DNA of 64,000 bases from Anthopleura xanthogrammica (GCA_964019055.1 OZ025221.1:5100968-5164967), one strand, 5' to 3'. Positions 12,001-22,954 are shown, counted from the stretch's first letter. Numbers and translations: made by a program. The notes: generated from the letters alone by a model not told the origin.

Positions 12001-13847
12001 GACCCCTTGCACGTGACGTCAAAGCAGCTCAATTTGGAAGACAAAACAAATGAATTTCAATCTCCTGAGAATTTAAACCTATTGTTTTGTCCTCCAAATT
12101 GAGCTGCATTCCTACGTGCTGCAAGGAGTCTATACAATGACGTACGTACACACGACCCAGGCCCCATCAGAACCAAACAGGAACGCCTGCAATACAGGCT
12201 AAGTCAAACTAGACGTGACTCAGTTTTAAATGTTAACAACTTGACCTAATCTAACTGTTGTCCATCTTCACATACCTCCTTATTCTTATTATTACCTAGA
12301 TACCTTATGTAATCGGACGTTCACTTCGATAAAGTGACCTCTATAATTCGACCAACTCAATGACGTGACTCTCCTGCTCTAACAACTTGACCGTATCTAA
12401 AACTTGACAATAGTGATATCAGCCTCCGATGGTCGGACCATAAAGCGACCTCTTTAACCCGACCAACTCAATGACGTGACTCTCCTGCTCTAACGTATTG
12501 ATCGCCTCTAACACTTGACAATAGTGATATCAGCCTCCGATGGTCGGACCATAAAGCGACCGCTTTAACCCGACCAACTCAATAACGTGACTCTTCTGCT
12601 CTAACAACTTGACCGTATCTAACACTTGACAATAGTGATATTAGCCTTGTTTTCGTCTAATAAAATTCGGTGGCTCAATTGTCCTCTAAGTTTACACTTC
12701 TTGACAAGAGCCTCATTCATCATTAAGAGCTGTAAAGCTAGTGATCTTTCAACGGGATTCTTTATTCTTAAGAGATTCATTAATTATTATTACCCTTGTT
12801 ATATTTGAACAGTGTATCAATATCAAAGATGCCGAGATGTCTATTACAAAAGAGGTCATTGAATAATAATTTAATTCAATTCTTGTTGAAAACACTTATG
12901 TTATTATCCCATAGCCAAAAGCTTAGAAGCACATTCAAGTGTAGACTCTTAAATTCTTAGAATAATCGAAGCCAAAATGATTCTTTTACGTATTTATTTT
13001 TAAAAACCTTTTTTTTCTGTATATCTAGTCTCCGTTTTCGTGATGTTTGTAAATTTTAAGTATCGAAGTCACCTTGTTTATTTTGAAGTTTACACGTCAT
13101 TGGTTTGGCTTCGATTTTTTTACGAAATTTTTATTATATATTTTATTTATATCTTTATAATTCCTAAACCCTAAATCTGAACGGACGAGAGTATAGATAT
13201 TTAACAGATTAATATCTCGTTAGTTTTACCGTTAGGATAAATCGTGGCGTTAGTCATTCCTTCTGGGCAGCTGTGATATACTCTTACTTAAAGCATGCAC
13301 GCCGGTATAAAGTGTGAAGTAGTGTAGTTAGTGTAAATATTATAGAACTTATTCTATCTTGATACCTCACTCAGAAATACCCTCAAGCCTCGCTCTCGTT
13401 CACCTAAATGGGAAATAAATGAATGAATGAATGAATAAATGAAATTATACTTACGTATGATATCATGGAAACGTTGAACGCTGCAGCGCTACGAGCGGCA
13501 GTTGTACAAGTACATCCAGGACCAATAAAGCCAGAGACACCAGCATTGAGTTGGTACACGAGCGCACGAAGCGTTTTGAGTTCATCACATTCTGTGTTGT
13601 TCCATATAAACGAAATGTTTTGACCAGGAAGGAGGTCTTGTCGTCGATTAATCTCGTCCACAGCGATGCTTATAGCGGATGCATAGTACTCACCGCGGTG
13701 GTAATAATTTGCCAAACGCCTAGCATATTTAAATGGTATTAATAAACCAAGTTTAACGTCTTTTTTTCTTTTTCCAGCAATGATAGATGCGTTCAAAGTC
13801 AGTGCAAAAATGAAGACGCACACGCAGTAAACGAGAATTTGCTTCAT
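1..13847 (-). CDS. Receptor guanylate cyclase, natriuretic-peptide-receptor type (3' end off window)
   Basis: Single-pass membrane receptor that makes cGMP from GTP when its outer domain is engaged. Exons, in transcription order: 13455-13847, 11612-11921, 9930-10312, 9402-9534, 7715-7795, 7226-7420, 6617-6695, 5938-6058, 5782-5865, 5474-5551, 5257-5361, 4974-5045, 3862-4027, 3409-3558, 2558-2741, 1885-2025, 1181-1304, 1-57. All internal borders are GT..AG on the minus strand, and phase is kept across all 17 junctions, giving 952 codons. Order: signal peptide (1-25), ANF-receptor domain (about 30-450), transmembrane helix (about 502-522), kinase-homology domain (about 585-840) with VAVK (K600), HGNLKTSN in place of the HRD loop and ISDFGL, a signalling helix (845-891), then the cyclase domain start with FSDIVGFT (metal Asp about 918). 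The HRD change is normal for this family and marks a pseudokinase. Family length is about 1050-1100, so roughly 100-150 residues lie beyond the left edge. The ligand cannot be read from the sequence. Confidence 0.93.
188..399. mobile_element. MITE-like hairpin, family IR-A, copy 1
   Basis: Long imperfect inverted repeat: TTCACAGT..CCTGCGCCAT at the left, and on the right a complement built around GCACGGCTACCTTTC and CGCAGGGAACTGTGAA. The segment GCATCGAAGCGAGAC occurs in both arms. It lies in the last visible guanylate cyclase intron. A second copy is at 18795-19020. No coding capacity, so a non-autonomous DNA element is likely. Confidence 0.75.
441..638. mobile_element. MITE-like hairpin, family IR-B, copy 1
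   Basis: Nearly palindromic 198-bp element. Both ends read AATAGACCTCATCGGCTTGG inward, followed by GTAATGTTGTCCCATTTCAG and ACCACGTGTCATTC. Arms are about 80 bp around a small loop. Related copies lie at 1359-1565, 8372-8540, 10971-11171 and 57718-57918, with fragments near 6770 and 18640. No protein is encoded. Confidence 0.85.
905..1084. repeat. TTTG/ATTG tetranucleotide tracts
   Basis: Two TTTG-rich runs flank a short unique segment. The second switches from ATTG to TTTG units at about 1040. Intronic in the guanylate cyclase gene. The tract makes spurious open frames in both directions. Confidence 0.9.
1359..1565. mobile_element. MITE-like hairpin, family IR-B, diverged copy
   Basis: Starts AATAGACCTTTTTTAGCTTG and keeps the CCATTTCAGACCACGTGTCA arm. 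The right arm (GACACGTGGCCTGAAATGG) decays into GATCTATCA directly before the GGAT array. Intronic. Confidence 0.75.
1566..1861. repeat. GGAT tetranucleotide array
   Basis: About 70 GGAT/TGGA units. Two GCCGAT interruptions lie near 1683 and 1727, and GGGT variants appear in the right third. It begins exactly at the right end of the neighbouring IR-B copy. Open frames through it (WMDG or HPSI repeats) are artefacts of the repeat. Confidence 0.97.
2149..2184. repeat. TGACCT hexamer run (nuclear-receptor half-site like)
   Basis: Five head-to-tail hexamers, CCTTGACCTTGACCTTGGCC then TTGACCTTGACCTTG. The reverse complement reads AAGGTCA repeatedly, which is the half-site used by ERR/SF-1-type nuclear receptors. 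Intronic in the guanylate cyclase gene. Function not shown. Confidence 0.6.
2205..2285. mobile_element. Solo arm of the large foldback found at 59131-59787
   Basis: Contains ACCAGCACTAGAAAGAGC followed by a TTTACTTTAGTAACCTT run, matching the left arm of the 657-bp foldback element about 57 kb away. No right arm is seen here. Confidence 0.6.
2926..3077. mobile_element. MITE-like hairpin, family IR-C, copy 1
   Basis: Left end GACTCCTTGCAGCACTTCGG. The right half ends with TTTTGTCCTCGAAATTGAGC and TGCTTTGACGTCACGTGGAA before GGGGCCTAT. The ends are similar but not identical inversions. Other copies: 11997-12134, 47285-47603, 52182-52300, 53054-53182. Confidence 0.75.
4413..4657. mobile_element. 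MITE-like hairpin, family IR-D
   Basis: Left arm AAGCCGATGTTACACGAGTC then GATTTGCAACGACGAT. The right arm is its near complement, ending CTCGTGTAATGTCGGCTT. About 245 bp, in the intron between the 3862-4027 and 4974-5045 exons. The sequence style (GCAACG, TTACACG) resembles families IR-E and the 43.6-kb repeat. Confidence 0.75.
4710..4920. mobile_element. Imperfect inverted repeat with GATTATCAGC palindrome
   Basis: The left side carries TAGTATAAATACAAAGGTGA and the right side ATCACCTTTTTATTTATACT. The inner part includes two AAAATCGCGCGC boxes. Probably a further short non-autonomous element. Intronic. Confidence 0.5.
6095..6600. repeat. About 45-bp diverged minisatellite interrupted by a SINE
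   Basis: Units containing AAGGCTTGGTTACTTTTCAA and GATGGCTTCCAGT recur from 6095 to about 6257 and again from about 6520 to 6600. The gap between them is the SINE at 6258-6455, so the SINE probably landed in an existing array. Confidence 0.65.
6258..6455 (+). mobile_element. tRNA-derived SINE
   Basis: The head GCACGGGTGGCGTAGTGG is an A-box-like pol III segment. GTGTTCGAGCC and GGGTTCGATG are B-box-like. The body contains CTGTGCTTCAAGAG and TTTTTCTCCCTCCAC. A reverse copy is at 52450-52635 and a diverged one at 22955-23160. Not a tRNA gene: no cloverleaf closes. Confidence 0.75.
7848..8085. mobile_element. MITE-like element, family IR-E, copy 1
   Basis: Repeated GCGAGACAAGTTGCA and GCAACTTGTCTCGCAAC boxes in both orientations, with TTACACG at one end. 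A second copy in opposite orientation is at 62686-62935, sharing GCAACGGATACGCAATCG-type interior words. Intronic in the guanylate cyclase gene. Confidence 0.7.
8090..8350. mobile_element. Foldback element
   Basis: Arms include TTATTTACACAGGGTTAGCC on the left and GGCTAACCCTGTGTAAATGA on the right. Outer flanks GTGAAATACCGCTGTATTCC and ACAGTGGTATTTTAC extend the pairing. Loop of about 120 bp. Directly follows the IR-E copy. Confidence 0.75.
8372..8540. mobile_element. MITE-like hairpin, family IR-B, short copy
   Basis: Both ends read AATAGACCTCTTTACCTTCG inward, followed by CCCATTTCAGACCACATG. A 169-bp variant of IR-B with a deleted centre. Confidence 0.85.
8749..9039. mobile_element. Foldback element with long arms
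   Basis: The left arm runs CTACGGATCTCACCGAA through TACGACTCCGCCGACAAA to TTTTAGTCTGCATTCC. The right arm is the complement and ends TTCGGTGAGATCCGTAG. Arms of about 95-100 bp around a loop near 8860-8900. Intronic. Confidence 0.85.
9229..9300. mobile_element. Short palindromic element, family IR-F, copy 1
   Basis: About 70 bp: GATACAAACATCTTTTGTTC at the left and GTTGTTTGTACCCAAGCTAG at the right, in inverted arrangement. Almost the same sequence is at 45704-45777 in the same orientation. Confidence 0.7.
10490..10570. mobile_element. Short inverted-repeat fragment of the GCAAC-type families
   Basis: GACACGGTACAATTACTCGT and TGCAGGTTGCACGAGACCAT are partly complementary. It resembles IR-D/IR-E ends. 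Intronic between guanylate cyclase exons 2 and 3. Confidence 0.45.
10971..11171. mobile_element. MITE-like hairpin, family IR-B, full copy
   Basis: Almost identical to the 441-638 copy: AATAGACCTCATCGGCTTGG at both ends inward, GACCACGTGTCATTCCCCAG in the left arm and ACACGTGGTCTGAAATGGGA in the right. High similarity between the two copies implies recent spread. Confidence 0.87.
11474..11598. mobile_element. Short inverted repeat next to a splice donor
   Basis: Left arm AGGCCCAGTTCAAGCG then CTTCTCTCATGAGCCGAAC. The right arm is the complement (GTTCGGCTCATGAGAAGACC) ending CTGAGCCT. It ends about 13 bp from the donor side of the 11612-11921 exon. Confidence 0.65.
11997..12134. mobile_element. 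MITE-like hairpin, family IR-C, copy 2
   Basis: TATAGACCCCTTGCACGTGA at the left, GTGCTGCAAGGAGTCTATA at the right. Both arms contain CAGCTCAATTTGGA or its complement and ACAAAACAA. In guanylate cyclase intron 1. Confidence 0.8.
12232..12645. repeat. 111-bp tandem repeat, about 3.5 units
   Basis: Units contain CTTGACCGTATCTA, ACAATAGTGATATCAGCC and CTCAATGACGTGACTCTCC. The later units are nearly identical, the first is diverged. In guanylate cyclase intron 1. Confidence 0.8.
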
Positions 13848-15390
13848 TCTAAGTTCGCTTCACATCGACGTGTTCCTCTGTCTAACCGTATAAAAAGATG
13901 TTCAAAACAGTTCTATTGATGTTTACTTCTATCAGAGAATTATTATAAGTGCGCTATAGACGAGATAATTCCAAACGCGCTTAGAAGTTTGCTCATTAAT
14001 CTTTGTGGATCCAAATCCTGATTGATCGAGTCGACGAAAAGTTGACGTTTATCTCAACCTTAAGCTGGGTTGCCAATACCACTGAACTCACAAACAAACA
14101 CCAGAACAAAAGCAATATCAAAAACCCAAGACGAATACACAACCTTTGTTAGATATTTCTTTTAGTATTTCAATTATTGAGCTCCAATTCTTAGTGCTGT
14201 GATATTGGCTGGAGTTTACTGGAGGCAACACAGATAATCCTGCTCAATCGAGAAACGAAGTCTACTAATTGGACCAACTAATAACGATGACTTCACTTTA
14301 CGCTGTATCCAAATAATGAACAGTTTGTCTAAAAAAGAAAAAACAAAGAAAAAACAATCAATGAGTTGTATTCAGGTTGTGTTTGTGTTGGGGTGTCTGT
14401 TGGGTGTCTCATAAGAATACTTTTCTAAATACCACCGAGTTTATGAATGTAGGATCTGAATTAAAAAAGAATATCTGACGTGTGTCTATCACGAAAAGAC
14501 TCAAGTAGTATGTTATTGGGTGATTTTGGAAGTCTTAGCTCTAAGTCGAGTTTGCCTTCTCCATTGTTCGCCTGACAACCGGAAAACTGCTCCAATACTA
14601 GTTTAGTGACGAAGTCGGAAAAAGCTGTCTGCTTGGAATTAAAAAAACAGACCTTATTTAAAACAAATGATTGTGTTTTTTTATGAAAAGGTCAAAGTTA
14701 ACTTCTTACCACTGCAGGTTATTGTTGTTACTTTTAGCATATAACTTTAGTAATTTTACTTTTTTTCACCTTCGTCTCAACAGACAGTCGATATATAAGC
14801 TCTCCTACCGTAAACTATGGGCCCAAAATTAAAAACCGTAATGAATTTTTCCTGTCACATCTTGTCCAAAGGATTTAGCTGAGACCGCCCCCAATCGGAT
14901 TACGGATAACGTTTGAAAGCTTATACAAAATGGCTGGCTTGTCAATGGATGCAAACTGTCAAATGTGTTTGCAATCTAGAACCCACCTGGTCAACCTTAC
15001 ACACTTCATAACTGAGTTCACAACACTGAAAATATAACAATATACATGTTTTTGGATTTTCTCGAAATACTGCCGGACTAGAAAGTAGAATGGAAAGGTA
15101 GCTCAATACATTAGCCGTTATATCAGACGCGATGGTCATTTTCTGATAGGGAAAAAAGCTGTATTGATACGAGTTCGTGTTGGGGAATATATCATGCGTG
15201 CTATATTGTTTATTATCTCAGTTGCGGTTTTGTTGCTGTGTCTATGTTTTTTCCCCTATTTCCTTTTCTTTATTCTCTTTTTTTCCTCTCCCATGTATAT
15301 GTTCTATATTTGGATTCGTATCTTTGACCTTTCATTTTCTCTTGCGGGTAGATTTTTTCTTTATTTTTTCCTGAGTATTCTATATTTTTC
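13848..15390. other. Upstream flank of the guanylate cyclase gene, no further gene seen
   Basis: Holds the presumed 5' untranslated region and promoter. No convincing TATA element in the minus orientation and no CpG-rich block were found. A+T-rich, with short GAAT units just inside the gene at 13419-13445. The open frames here are short and lack recognisable motifs. Confidence 0.4.
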
Positions 15391-15830
15391 ATTCGTTCAT
15401 TCATTTGTTCATTCGTTCATTCGTTCATTCGGTTCATTCGTTCATTCGTTCATTCGTTCATTCGTTCATTCGTTCATTCGTTCATTCGTTCATTCGTTCA
15501 TTCGTTCATTCGTTCATTCGTTCATTCGTTCATTCGCTCATTCGCTCATTCGTTCATTCGTTCATTCGTTCATTCGTTCATTCGTTCATTCGTTCATTCG
15601 TTCATTCGTTCATTCGTTCATTCGTTCATTCGTTCATTCGTTCATTCGTTCATTCGTTCATTCGTTCATTCGTTCATTCGTTCATTCGTTCATTCGTTCA
15701 TTCGTTCATTCGTTCATTCGTTCATTCGTTCATTCGTTCATTCGTTCATTCGTTCATTCGTTCATTCGTTCATTCGTTCATTCGTTCATTCGTTCATTCG
15801 TTCATTCGTTCATTCGTTCATTCGTTCATT
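15391..15830. repeat. TTCATTCG octamer array
   Basis: About 54 copies of an 8-bp unit (TTCATTCG or TTCGTTCA) with very few variants (a GCTCATTC pair near 15536). Open frames reading FVHSFIRS across it are repeat artefacts. Confidence 0.97.
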
Positions 15831-15982
15831 TCTTTCTTCCTGTTATTCTTTCTTATCTTTCGTTTTCGTTTTTGTCATTAAGCTACTCTAGACTTCCATA
15901 CCAAAATTGCTTAATTTTTCGCTAAAATTACTGCGAAATTCATTATAAATTGATCCTTCGTTTTTCAGCTTCATTTTGATTT

Positions 15983-16350
15983 ACGTTTGATTCACATTCA
16001 GCCAAGTTCACCATACATTATCGTGGGTTATTTGAATAAGCAGTGCTCCATCACATGAAATAAGGAAACATTAAAAAACCCGAACGAACGAATGAGAAAA
16101 ATCAGGATAATTTTGATAAACCAAGCGGTAAAAATGCAATGATGCTAACCACAAAAAAACAAAAATCCTCTAAATGATGTTATTGATTCACGTTAAGCCA
16201 AGTTCACCATACAATGTCGTGGGTTATTTAAATAAGCAGTGATTTATCACTTGAATAACGAAACATGAAAAAAAACCCGAACAAACGAACCAGAAAATCA
16301 GATTAACTTTGAAAAACCATGGGTAAAAAATACAACAGCACTTACCAAGG
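15983..16350. repeat. Two-copy tandem duplication, about 185-200 bp
   Basis: GCCAAGTTCACCATACA, TCGTGGGTTATTTGAATAAG, AACCCGAACGAACGAA and related words occur twice, about 195 bp apart. The copies have drifted by scattered substitutions and small indels. Confidence 0.8.
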
Positions 16351-17018
16351 AATTCCCTCACGTTTGAGCAAATGGAAAGATAATTTAAAGTGAAGAAAAG
16401 AGGAAATGGAAAAAAAAGAAAGGACGTTCCGTTGTTCCTAATTATTCTTTTAGACAGACAATTTTATCTCTTTGCTTTTTTGATGATTCTCAGGCTATTT
16501 TTGACCACTGGTTAATAATAAACACATAGTGGTTTGCCTCGGGGCGATGGTGTACTACTCCATGACAACATCTGGTTGATGTGTGTAATGTTGAGCACGT
16601 CAGTCCATCTTGACGAAGTTGAAAGACAATAAGATATATGTACCGAATTGTTTCTTGAATTTCATTCAGTGTGCCTCGAGGCATGGGGAACAGAGGAGAA
16701 GAACTTGTAGTTTAAGATGAAAAATAGCAATTTGGAAGAAAGAAGTTTAAAGTGTTTTATCTCCAGCTAATAACGTAAGGCTTTTCTCTTGTCGATCGTC
16801 AACTTATTTTGTACATTTTTTAATTTGTTACTTTTTCTTTCTTAATTTCTTTCCTTTTCGTTTTTCGGGGTTTATTTTCATCTGTATTATAAAGTTTGAT
16901 GATAAATTTGAAGTTTTTTTCACACTGCTTTCATGTAAAGAAGTTATATTTTAACTTATATATGGAACCATCGTGTGTAAACAAACGTGATTCATTCATT
17001 TATTCTCTCTCTTCTTTC

Positions 17019-17295
<277 letters not shown>

Positions 17296-17299
17296 TCTA

Positions 17300-18794
17300 T
17301 CCTCGTTAAGATAGCTTCAGATTATACAGCTACTAATGAGCTGATCAAACCTTGGTTGTCAACAAGTCTGGCTGCTCCAACTACCGGTAAACTTACTACT
17401 TGGTTGATAGCAAACTATAAATAGATGATCAAGCCGCTACGATTCAGCTTCCGCATTCTTCCTTGAAAAGGCCGTTTCCATTTTTCTATCTTCTTAATTT
17501 TCATCTACATTTTCTGCAATTTTAGAAATTCACTGTAGTATCTATGTTACTTTGTTGCTTATAAGGTTTAGTAAAATTACCTTCAGACGAAAATCTCTTC
17601 TCCAAAATTATTGCAAATTCAAGGAAAAAGTAGAAGTGTTCCTTTCCAGTTTGCTGTACGTGGTAGTAATGCTTTCTAGTTATCAAGTGTAAAGGACTTT
17701 TTAAATGAGTATACATAACATAAGATGATGAAATGGCAAACGAAGAGCTTCTAAGAGCTTTGATATATAATCGTATCCTGCTTTAATCTTGCCTCTCATT
17801 TTGATCCTAAATTACCGTATTATGAAAAACGTTATCTTGGGAATCCTCGCTGCCAAAACATGCTCCATTTTTGACACTGTTTTAGCTTAATCTCGTCCAG
17901 CCCCTCTGAAACCCATTTTCGTGTCTTAAGAAAGCAGTCAGTTGACTTTTCTGGTTATTTTCGTTCTTATATTTTATCTCCGGACATCTTATTCTCTTGA
18001 AAGAGATTAGCGCTACATGAGGATATATTTATGAGAAACAAATGTAATGCAGTTGGGTTTAGTCGGGTTGAATGGAATAAAGTTGAGAAAGAGAGTCAGT
18101 TAGACTGCATTGTTGTTATTCCACAGGGGGGGGGGGGGGGGGGCATTATTAGGTATGCGAAGAATTTCCAGAGAAGGTCGGTCAAGAATTTTCGGTTTTA
18201 GCAGGAAGAAGATGTCAATAGTAACTTTACTTAATTACTCCTACTTTGTCCTAACGGGGATGTGTCTTGAATGCTCTTTCTTTTAATTAAATACTTTTTT
18301 TCTTAATTACTCCTCACATCCTCCTCCCCCCCCCCCCCCCCGACCACTTGCACTCTACATAATGAATACAGTCTCAGAGTGTATTTATCCAGTGTTCGTC
18401 TGTCTAAATGAAGCGGACGTGGGGTCTTATGGATAAGCTGATTATAGGTGTTTTACAGTTGATTATCTGGATGTTTTTAAAGGTTTTGGAAAAACTATGA
18501 AAACAATTGGACGAAAACAAGAAATATGTCACTTGACAAAGCAAATAGAGCTGATTCGTACAGCCTTCAGGAGCCGCGAAGTACTAAATGTAGACATTCA
18601 GTATAATATGTATAATTGTTAGCAATCCTATAAACACGTGGTCTGAAATGGACAAAACAAAGGCCCAAGCTATAAGTCAGTTCACAGTTTAAGAATCGTT
18701 TTCAGTGCGCATGCGATTTTATCCCGAATTTCTCACCTTCTTTTGTTTAATTAAAAACAAAAGAAGGTTTAAACAACTGGCTTATAGAGGTCTG
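17300..18794. other. Intergenic, A+T-rich, with homopolymer tracts
   Basis: No gene seen. A run of 18 G lies at 18126-18143 and a run of 16 C at 18326-18341. A fragment of IR-B (ACACGTGGTCTGAAATGG) lies near 18635. Confidence 0.5.
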
Positions 18795-19020
18795 TAGTCC
18801 TCTTCACAGTTCCCTGCGCCATCTTGAAAGGTAGTCGTGCCTTTAATTTGCATCGAAGCGAGACGAACGGTGATCTTGCAATGATAGAGACCTTTTTTTA
18901 ACACCTTGGACAGTCATTTACATGTCTCTATCATTGCAAACTCACCGTTCGTCTCGCTTCGATGCAAAGGCACGGCTACCTTTCAAGATGGCGCCGGCTG
19001 AACTGTGAAGAGGGCTATTC
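18795..19020. mobile_element. MITE-like hairpin, family IR-A, copy 2
   Basis: TAGTCCTCTTCACAGTTCCC at the left and GGCTGAACTGTGAAGAGGGC at the right. Both arms carry GCATCGAAGCGAGACGAAC and ATGATAGAGAC or their complements. A better-preserved copy than the one at 188-399. Confidence 0.85.
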
Positions 19021-22000
19021 CGGAAGAACGTTTCAGTGCATCAAGGAAGAAAAACTAAAACACGAACACTTATGCAACGACTTTCCATTAGTTGAAATAG
19101 AATAGTCACCTAATGGCTTTTAAATATACTCTGCATAGATATATTATATATTGATAATTACAGACCGCGGCCTGTGGTCTAATCTGCAGGCGGCCCGTTG
19201 AGCTTCCTACGACTTTAATTCCCTCGTATTCATGATATAAAGTGTTCTCAATTGCTACCATTACAGACGATGTTTTTTAACTCGCAAACTCTAAGGTGTA
19301 TCTTAAGACCACAATTTTGCATCACATCGGAATATACGAACTATATTTTAGTAGTATACTATAACAGCTCGTTTGTAAGGAATTTCATCCAGAAACCGAG
19401 TGGTTTGAGGTTTGATGTGGCTTGAGGTTTCTAGGTGAACCAGAAACAAACTAATTGAATATATTGAACTAAGACGAGGCAAATGATATGAGCCCGGTTT
19501 GATATTAATTTTATCCTGCTTTGTTAGTGTTTGTGATTATAAAAAACATTATTGATCGTGTATGGAATGCTTTTAGGAAATTTACTTCAAATTAAAATTG
19601 AATCACGAAAGCAGCTGAAATATGCCTACTTAGTTTGTGGAAATCAGTAATATATATATAATGAACTCAGGCATCTTCGAGTCGTGCGTAAATTCGATTC
19701 TATGTGGATTAATTCTGTTAGTTAACGTAATTTATTTTCTGGGATTAATTTATTTAATTTATCAAGCAATTTTGAAACTGGAATTTTAAGAATATAAGAG
19801 CAATTATCGAGCAACATCGAATCAATAATGTCTTTTTTTTTTCATGCCGTCATAACTCATGATCGATTTTCATGTTTCCTTATAAACAAAATATCACGCG
19901 GCATATTGCATCAAAGTATACAATATTAAATAAAGGTACATTAAACGTATGAATGGATAAAAAAGAACCATATATTTCTTGTACAAAATGGTATGGTTTG
20001 CAGTCAAATTAATGTCATTTTGAAAAAGTTGAATGGCAAAGCATGTCGTCGTTTGAACATTGCTAATTCATGACAAAAAAAAACATATTCTTAAAGTATG
20101 AATGAAGTACGTACAAAAAGCTCGACAAAATTAGTAAATTAGCTAGAAGTGCTGTTGTATTTCCTACCTTTTTTAAGGTGAATTTTCCTCAATTCAGTCT
20201 GGGTCCTCTGAGCGAGAAATTTTCGTCAGGAAACAATGCCACTGCTTAAAATCTGAAAATGTTTAAAAAATAGATAGATTAGTTTATCGAGTCAGTAGCG
20301 AGAAGATCTTCAGTTGTTTGAAGAAGCTGCAGAAATAAACGTCATTTTTGGTGTTAACTGTAACAATTATTTATTCTCAACACAAAAGAATCTTTTTGAA
20401 TGAACTTAACATACATAAAAGCTTTCTTGTGGATCTAGAATATTCGTGTAAATGCTGGTGACGATAAATCTGTTTTCAAGAGATGAGCCATCACATCATT
20501 CATTAACTGCAAGTGATTATTATCCTAGTCGTGCTTTGCATCAGTCTGACCGTTGGCGCTAGCTAGCTAGTTATTCTCAGTGTTATTTTGCTTGGAGCAG
20601 ATGTGCTTAATAGACACATAAATCATGACTTGTCAATCGGGAAAAACTTTTTTCGTGCTGATAATGATGTTTCAGAGGAACACTGCTTCCTCGTTGTCTG
20701 AGTCCTTTCAAAACGTAATTGACAGACGAGGGCTAGAAATAGTACTATAATGATTGTTTAGGTTTCTAGTTTCCCCTAAAAAATCTACAAGAGTCAAAAC
20801 AATATGAATCGAGAGCTAAAGAAACAAAAAGACAATAAAATGCTTTTCAACGAAGCAATTATGATTGGATTGATAAGAAGAAAGGAAGATAACAATTTAT
20901 GGCTAGAAAAAATGTTTATAGCCGAGTTAGATCAGTTTTCGCGCTAATTTTTTGGCGGGTCCGCCAACACGCGCGCGCGTCCATTTTATTCATAACCAAA
21001 GGACCATATGTCATCTTCCTTCTTAAACATTTCAAGGGTCGGATAACACAACTACATTAAGGAGAAGTGTTGTTCGAACTATCTACATCCTCAAACCTCT
21101 CTCTTAATGGGTTTTCACAGAGTCTTTTCTTCTGTTACCATGGCAACCATTCGTTTATTCATCTGATATTTGCTTTAAGACGAGTTAAGATAAACATCCA
21201 TTCGAACTATGATATAAGATCACTTCAACGTAATCAGAAAACTATTATTATTGTACTTTCCATCATTATCTTGCTTTTACCTAACATTTACAGACATCCA
21301 AAATTCATTATTTCCGATAAAAATGATTTTTGGCGGCGTTTTTTTTCTTGTTTTTCTTTTTTCCCCATTTGGTTGTTATGGTGACAGCAGCTATCTGTAA
21401 CTCGTACCTCGAATAATTGTCCAATGATAAATGAAGTATTAGTTATTATGTATTGTGTTAGAGTAGCCAGTCTGATATTTTTCACGATATCTTTTTTCCA
21501 ATAAAGCCTCATTGTTTTCTCTTACATTTTTTTATTTGAGATTTCAACACTTTTATGATAACTAATCAAGACATAAGTGGAAGTCTATTGATCTAAGCTT
21601 TTAAGCTATGACGTATTTCCGGTTTCAGCTGTTTTCAAAGACTGGTAAAAATTTGTTCCACAATTTAACTCCTGCTTGGAACCGCGAATCATGATTTCAA
21701 GCTTTGAAATAAAAAAGAAATTATTTTAATTTTTTTACCAAAAATTTCCAAAATACTGTAGTTTTTTTTTTTTTTTGAAACCCGGAAGTCGATTTAATGT
21801 GACATGCTTGACCTTGAAAAACACCATTATATACCATTAATTTCATTAATTTGTTATTAAATTTAAGTACCTCAAGGTGAATAATTGTTTTAGTATAATT
21901 TTAGACTTGAATACCAGAGAAAAGACGAAATTCAGGATTAAAAAACTTCTTAGTATTACTTCCGCTCTGGCAAACTTTGACGAACCTCATGATCACCGCT

Positions 22001-22954
22001 CGAGTAGTGAACATCTTCTCGTAATCAATGGTCGCTCGACCAATCACAGCGCGCGAAACTCTAAAATTAAATAATTTCTGATAAAAAGAGTCAAAAGGGA
22101 TAAAAATGTGTTGAAAAAAATTATATTGTTCCATGATAACAAAAAAAAAACATTTGGCGACGAAATGTTTCTTCCCATGGCTTATACTCATGGGCTTCCT
22201 GTGGATTTCGCAAGAAGTTTCGCGCCAAAACGCGCATGCTTCTTTTTCTCTCCTCCCCCACCCCCCAAAAAATCTGAAACTCTCCTACGACTCTGGTGCC
22301 CCGTCACTCGACTTCGTTCGTAGCCTGGGGCTCAAAGGTTTAAGCTCCAGTCTCCTAGTTTCATGACGTCATCGTAGCTCTAATTAAGACCTGAACCTAG
22401 CTAGTGCTCAGTAATGCATAATGGTATACTTAGTTAAGGTTGAATATATCTAATCTTATCCATCAACCCTCTCTGGCGATAAAGCCATGAAAGCATATAA
22501 GCTGATAATTACGGATGGTGCGATAATGTCTACTTATAAGCATTAACTGAGACAGAATAATGCTTCCGTTTATCGGTGCTTTGTGATGGATCAGACAACT
22601 AACATTAAAGGAGATGCATAAAGGTACGTTTGCAAAGAGCTTTTTTCGACAGCCTTAGGTGAGGCTAGAGACTATGCATCATGCATGACAAACCATTCGG
22701 AGACTAATTTACTGCTAAAAATAGGAACAGAATCGGTCAAAAAATATCGTGGTGTGAACACGGCGCCACCTTGCTTCTAAAATACGGTAACTGTTATGGG
22801 GTTGTTTTCATGTGGGGCATGTTGGTCGAGTCTTACAGAAAAAATTTGTTTTTTTGTTTGGTCAGTTGTTTTATGTTTGTTGGTTTTTGGTTGTTTGTCT
22901 TTTAGTTATTTTTTTAATAACATCCAGCATTGCGTCCATGGAGGCACGAAAGGT
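19021..22954. other. Intergenic, no gene seen
   Basis: A+T-rich sequence with poly-A/T runs. A G+C-rich patch at 20938-20985 includes GCGGGTCCGCC and ACGCGCGCGCG. A perfect RFX X-box-type palindrome (GTTACCATGGCAAC) is at 21134-21147. Short open frames show no recognisable motif. Confidence 0.45.

Larger units (their letters stand above)
7226..13847 (-). other. Receptor guanylate cyclase: exons 1-6, extracellular ligand-binding part
   Basis: Exon 1 starts with an ATG followed by a hydrophobic leader, then the ANF-receptor fold opening (LGLLIPF, a run ending [12 protein letters not shown], and GFIGPGCTC). Exon 2 continues with the segment [12 protein letters not shown], typical of natriuretic-peptide-type receptors, and [10 protein letters not shown]. 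Exon 4 carries [13 protein letters not shown], a family hallmark. Cysteines in NNTEC and GPGCTC are likely disulfide partners. Several N-x-S/T sites suggest glycosylation. The exon 5 donor (GTAAGA at 7714) joins to the acceptor at 7420 in phase. The ATG at 13847 was chosen because the leader begins there. Confidence 0.9.

Noticed and set aside
13888..13898. TATA box for the guanylate cyclase gene
   Set aside because: TATAAAAAG reads on the plus strand; in the gene's direction it is CTTTTTATA, not a good TATA element.
15164..15925. 253-codon frame with FVHSFIRS repeats
   Set aside because: Produced by the TTCATTCG octamer array; the non-repeat ends have no known domain.
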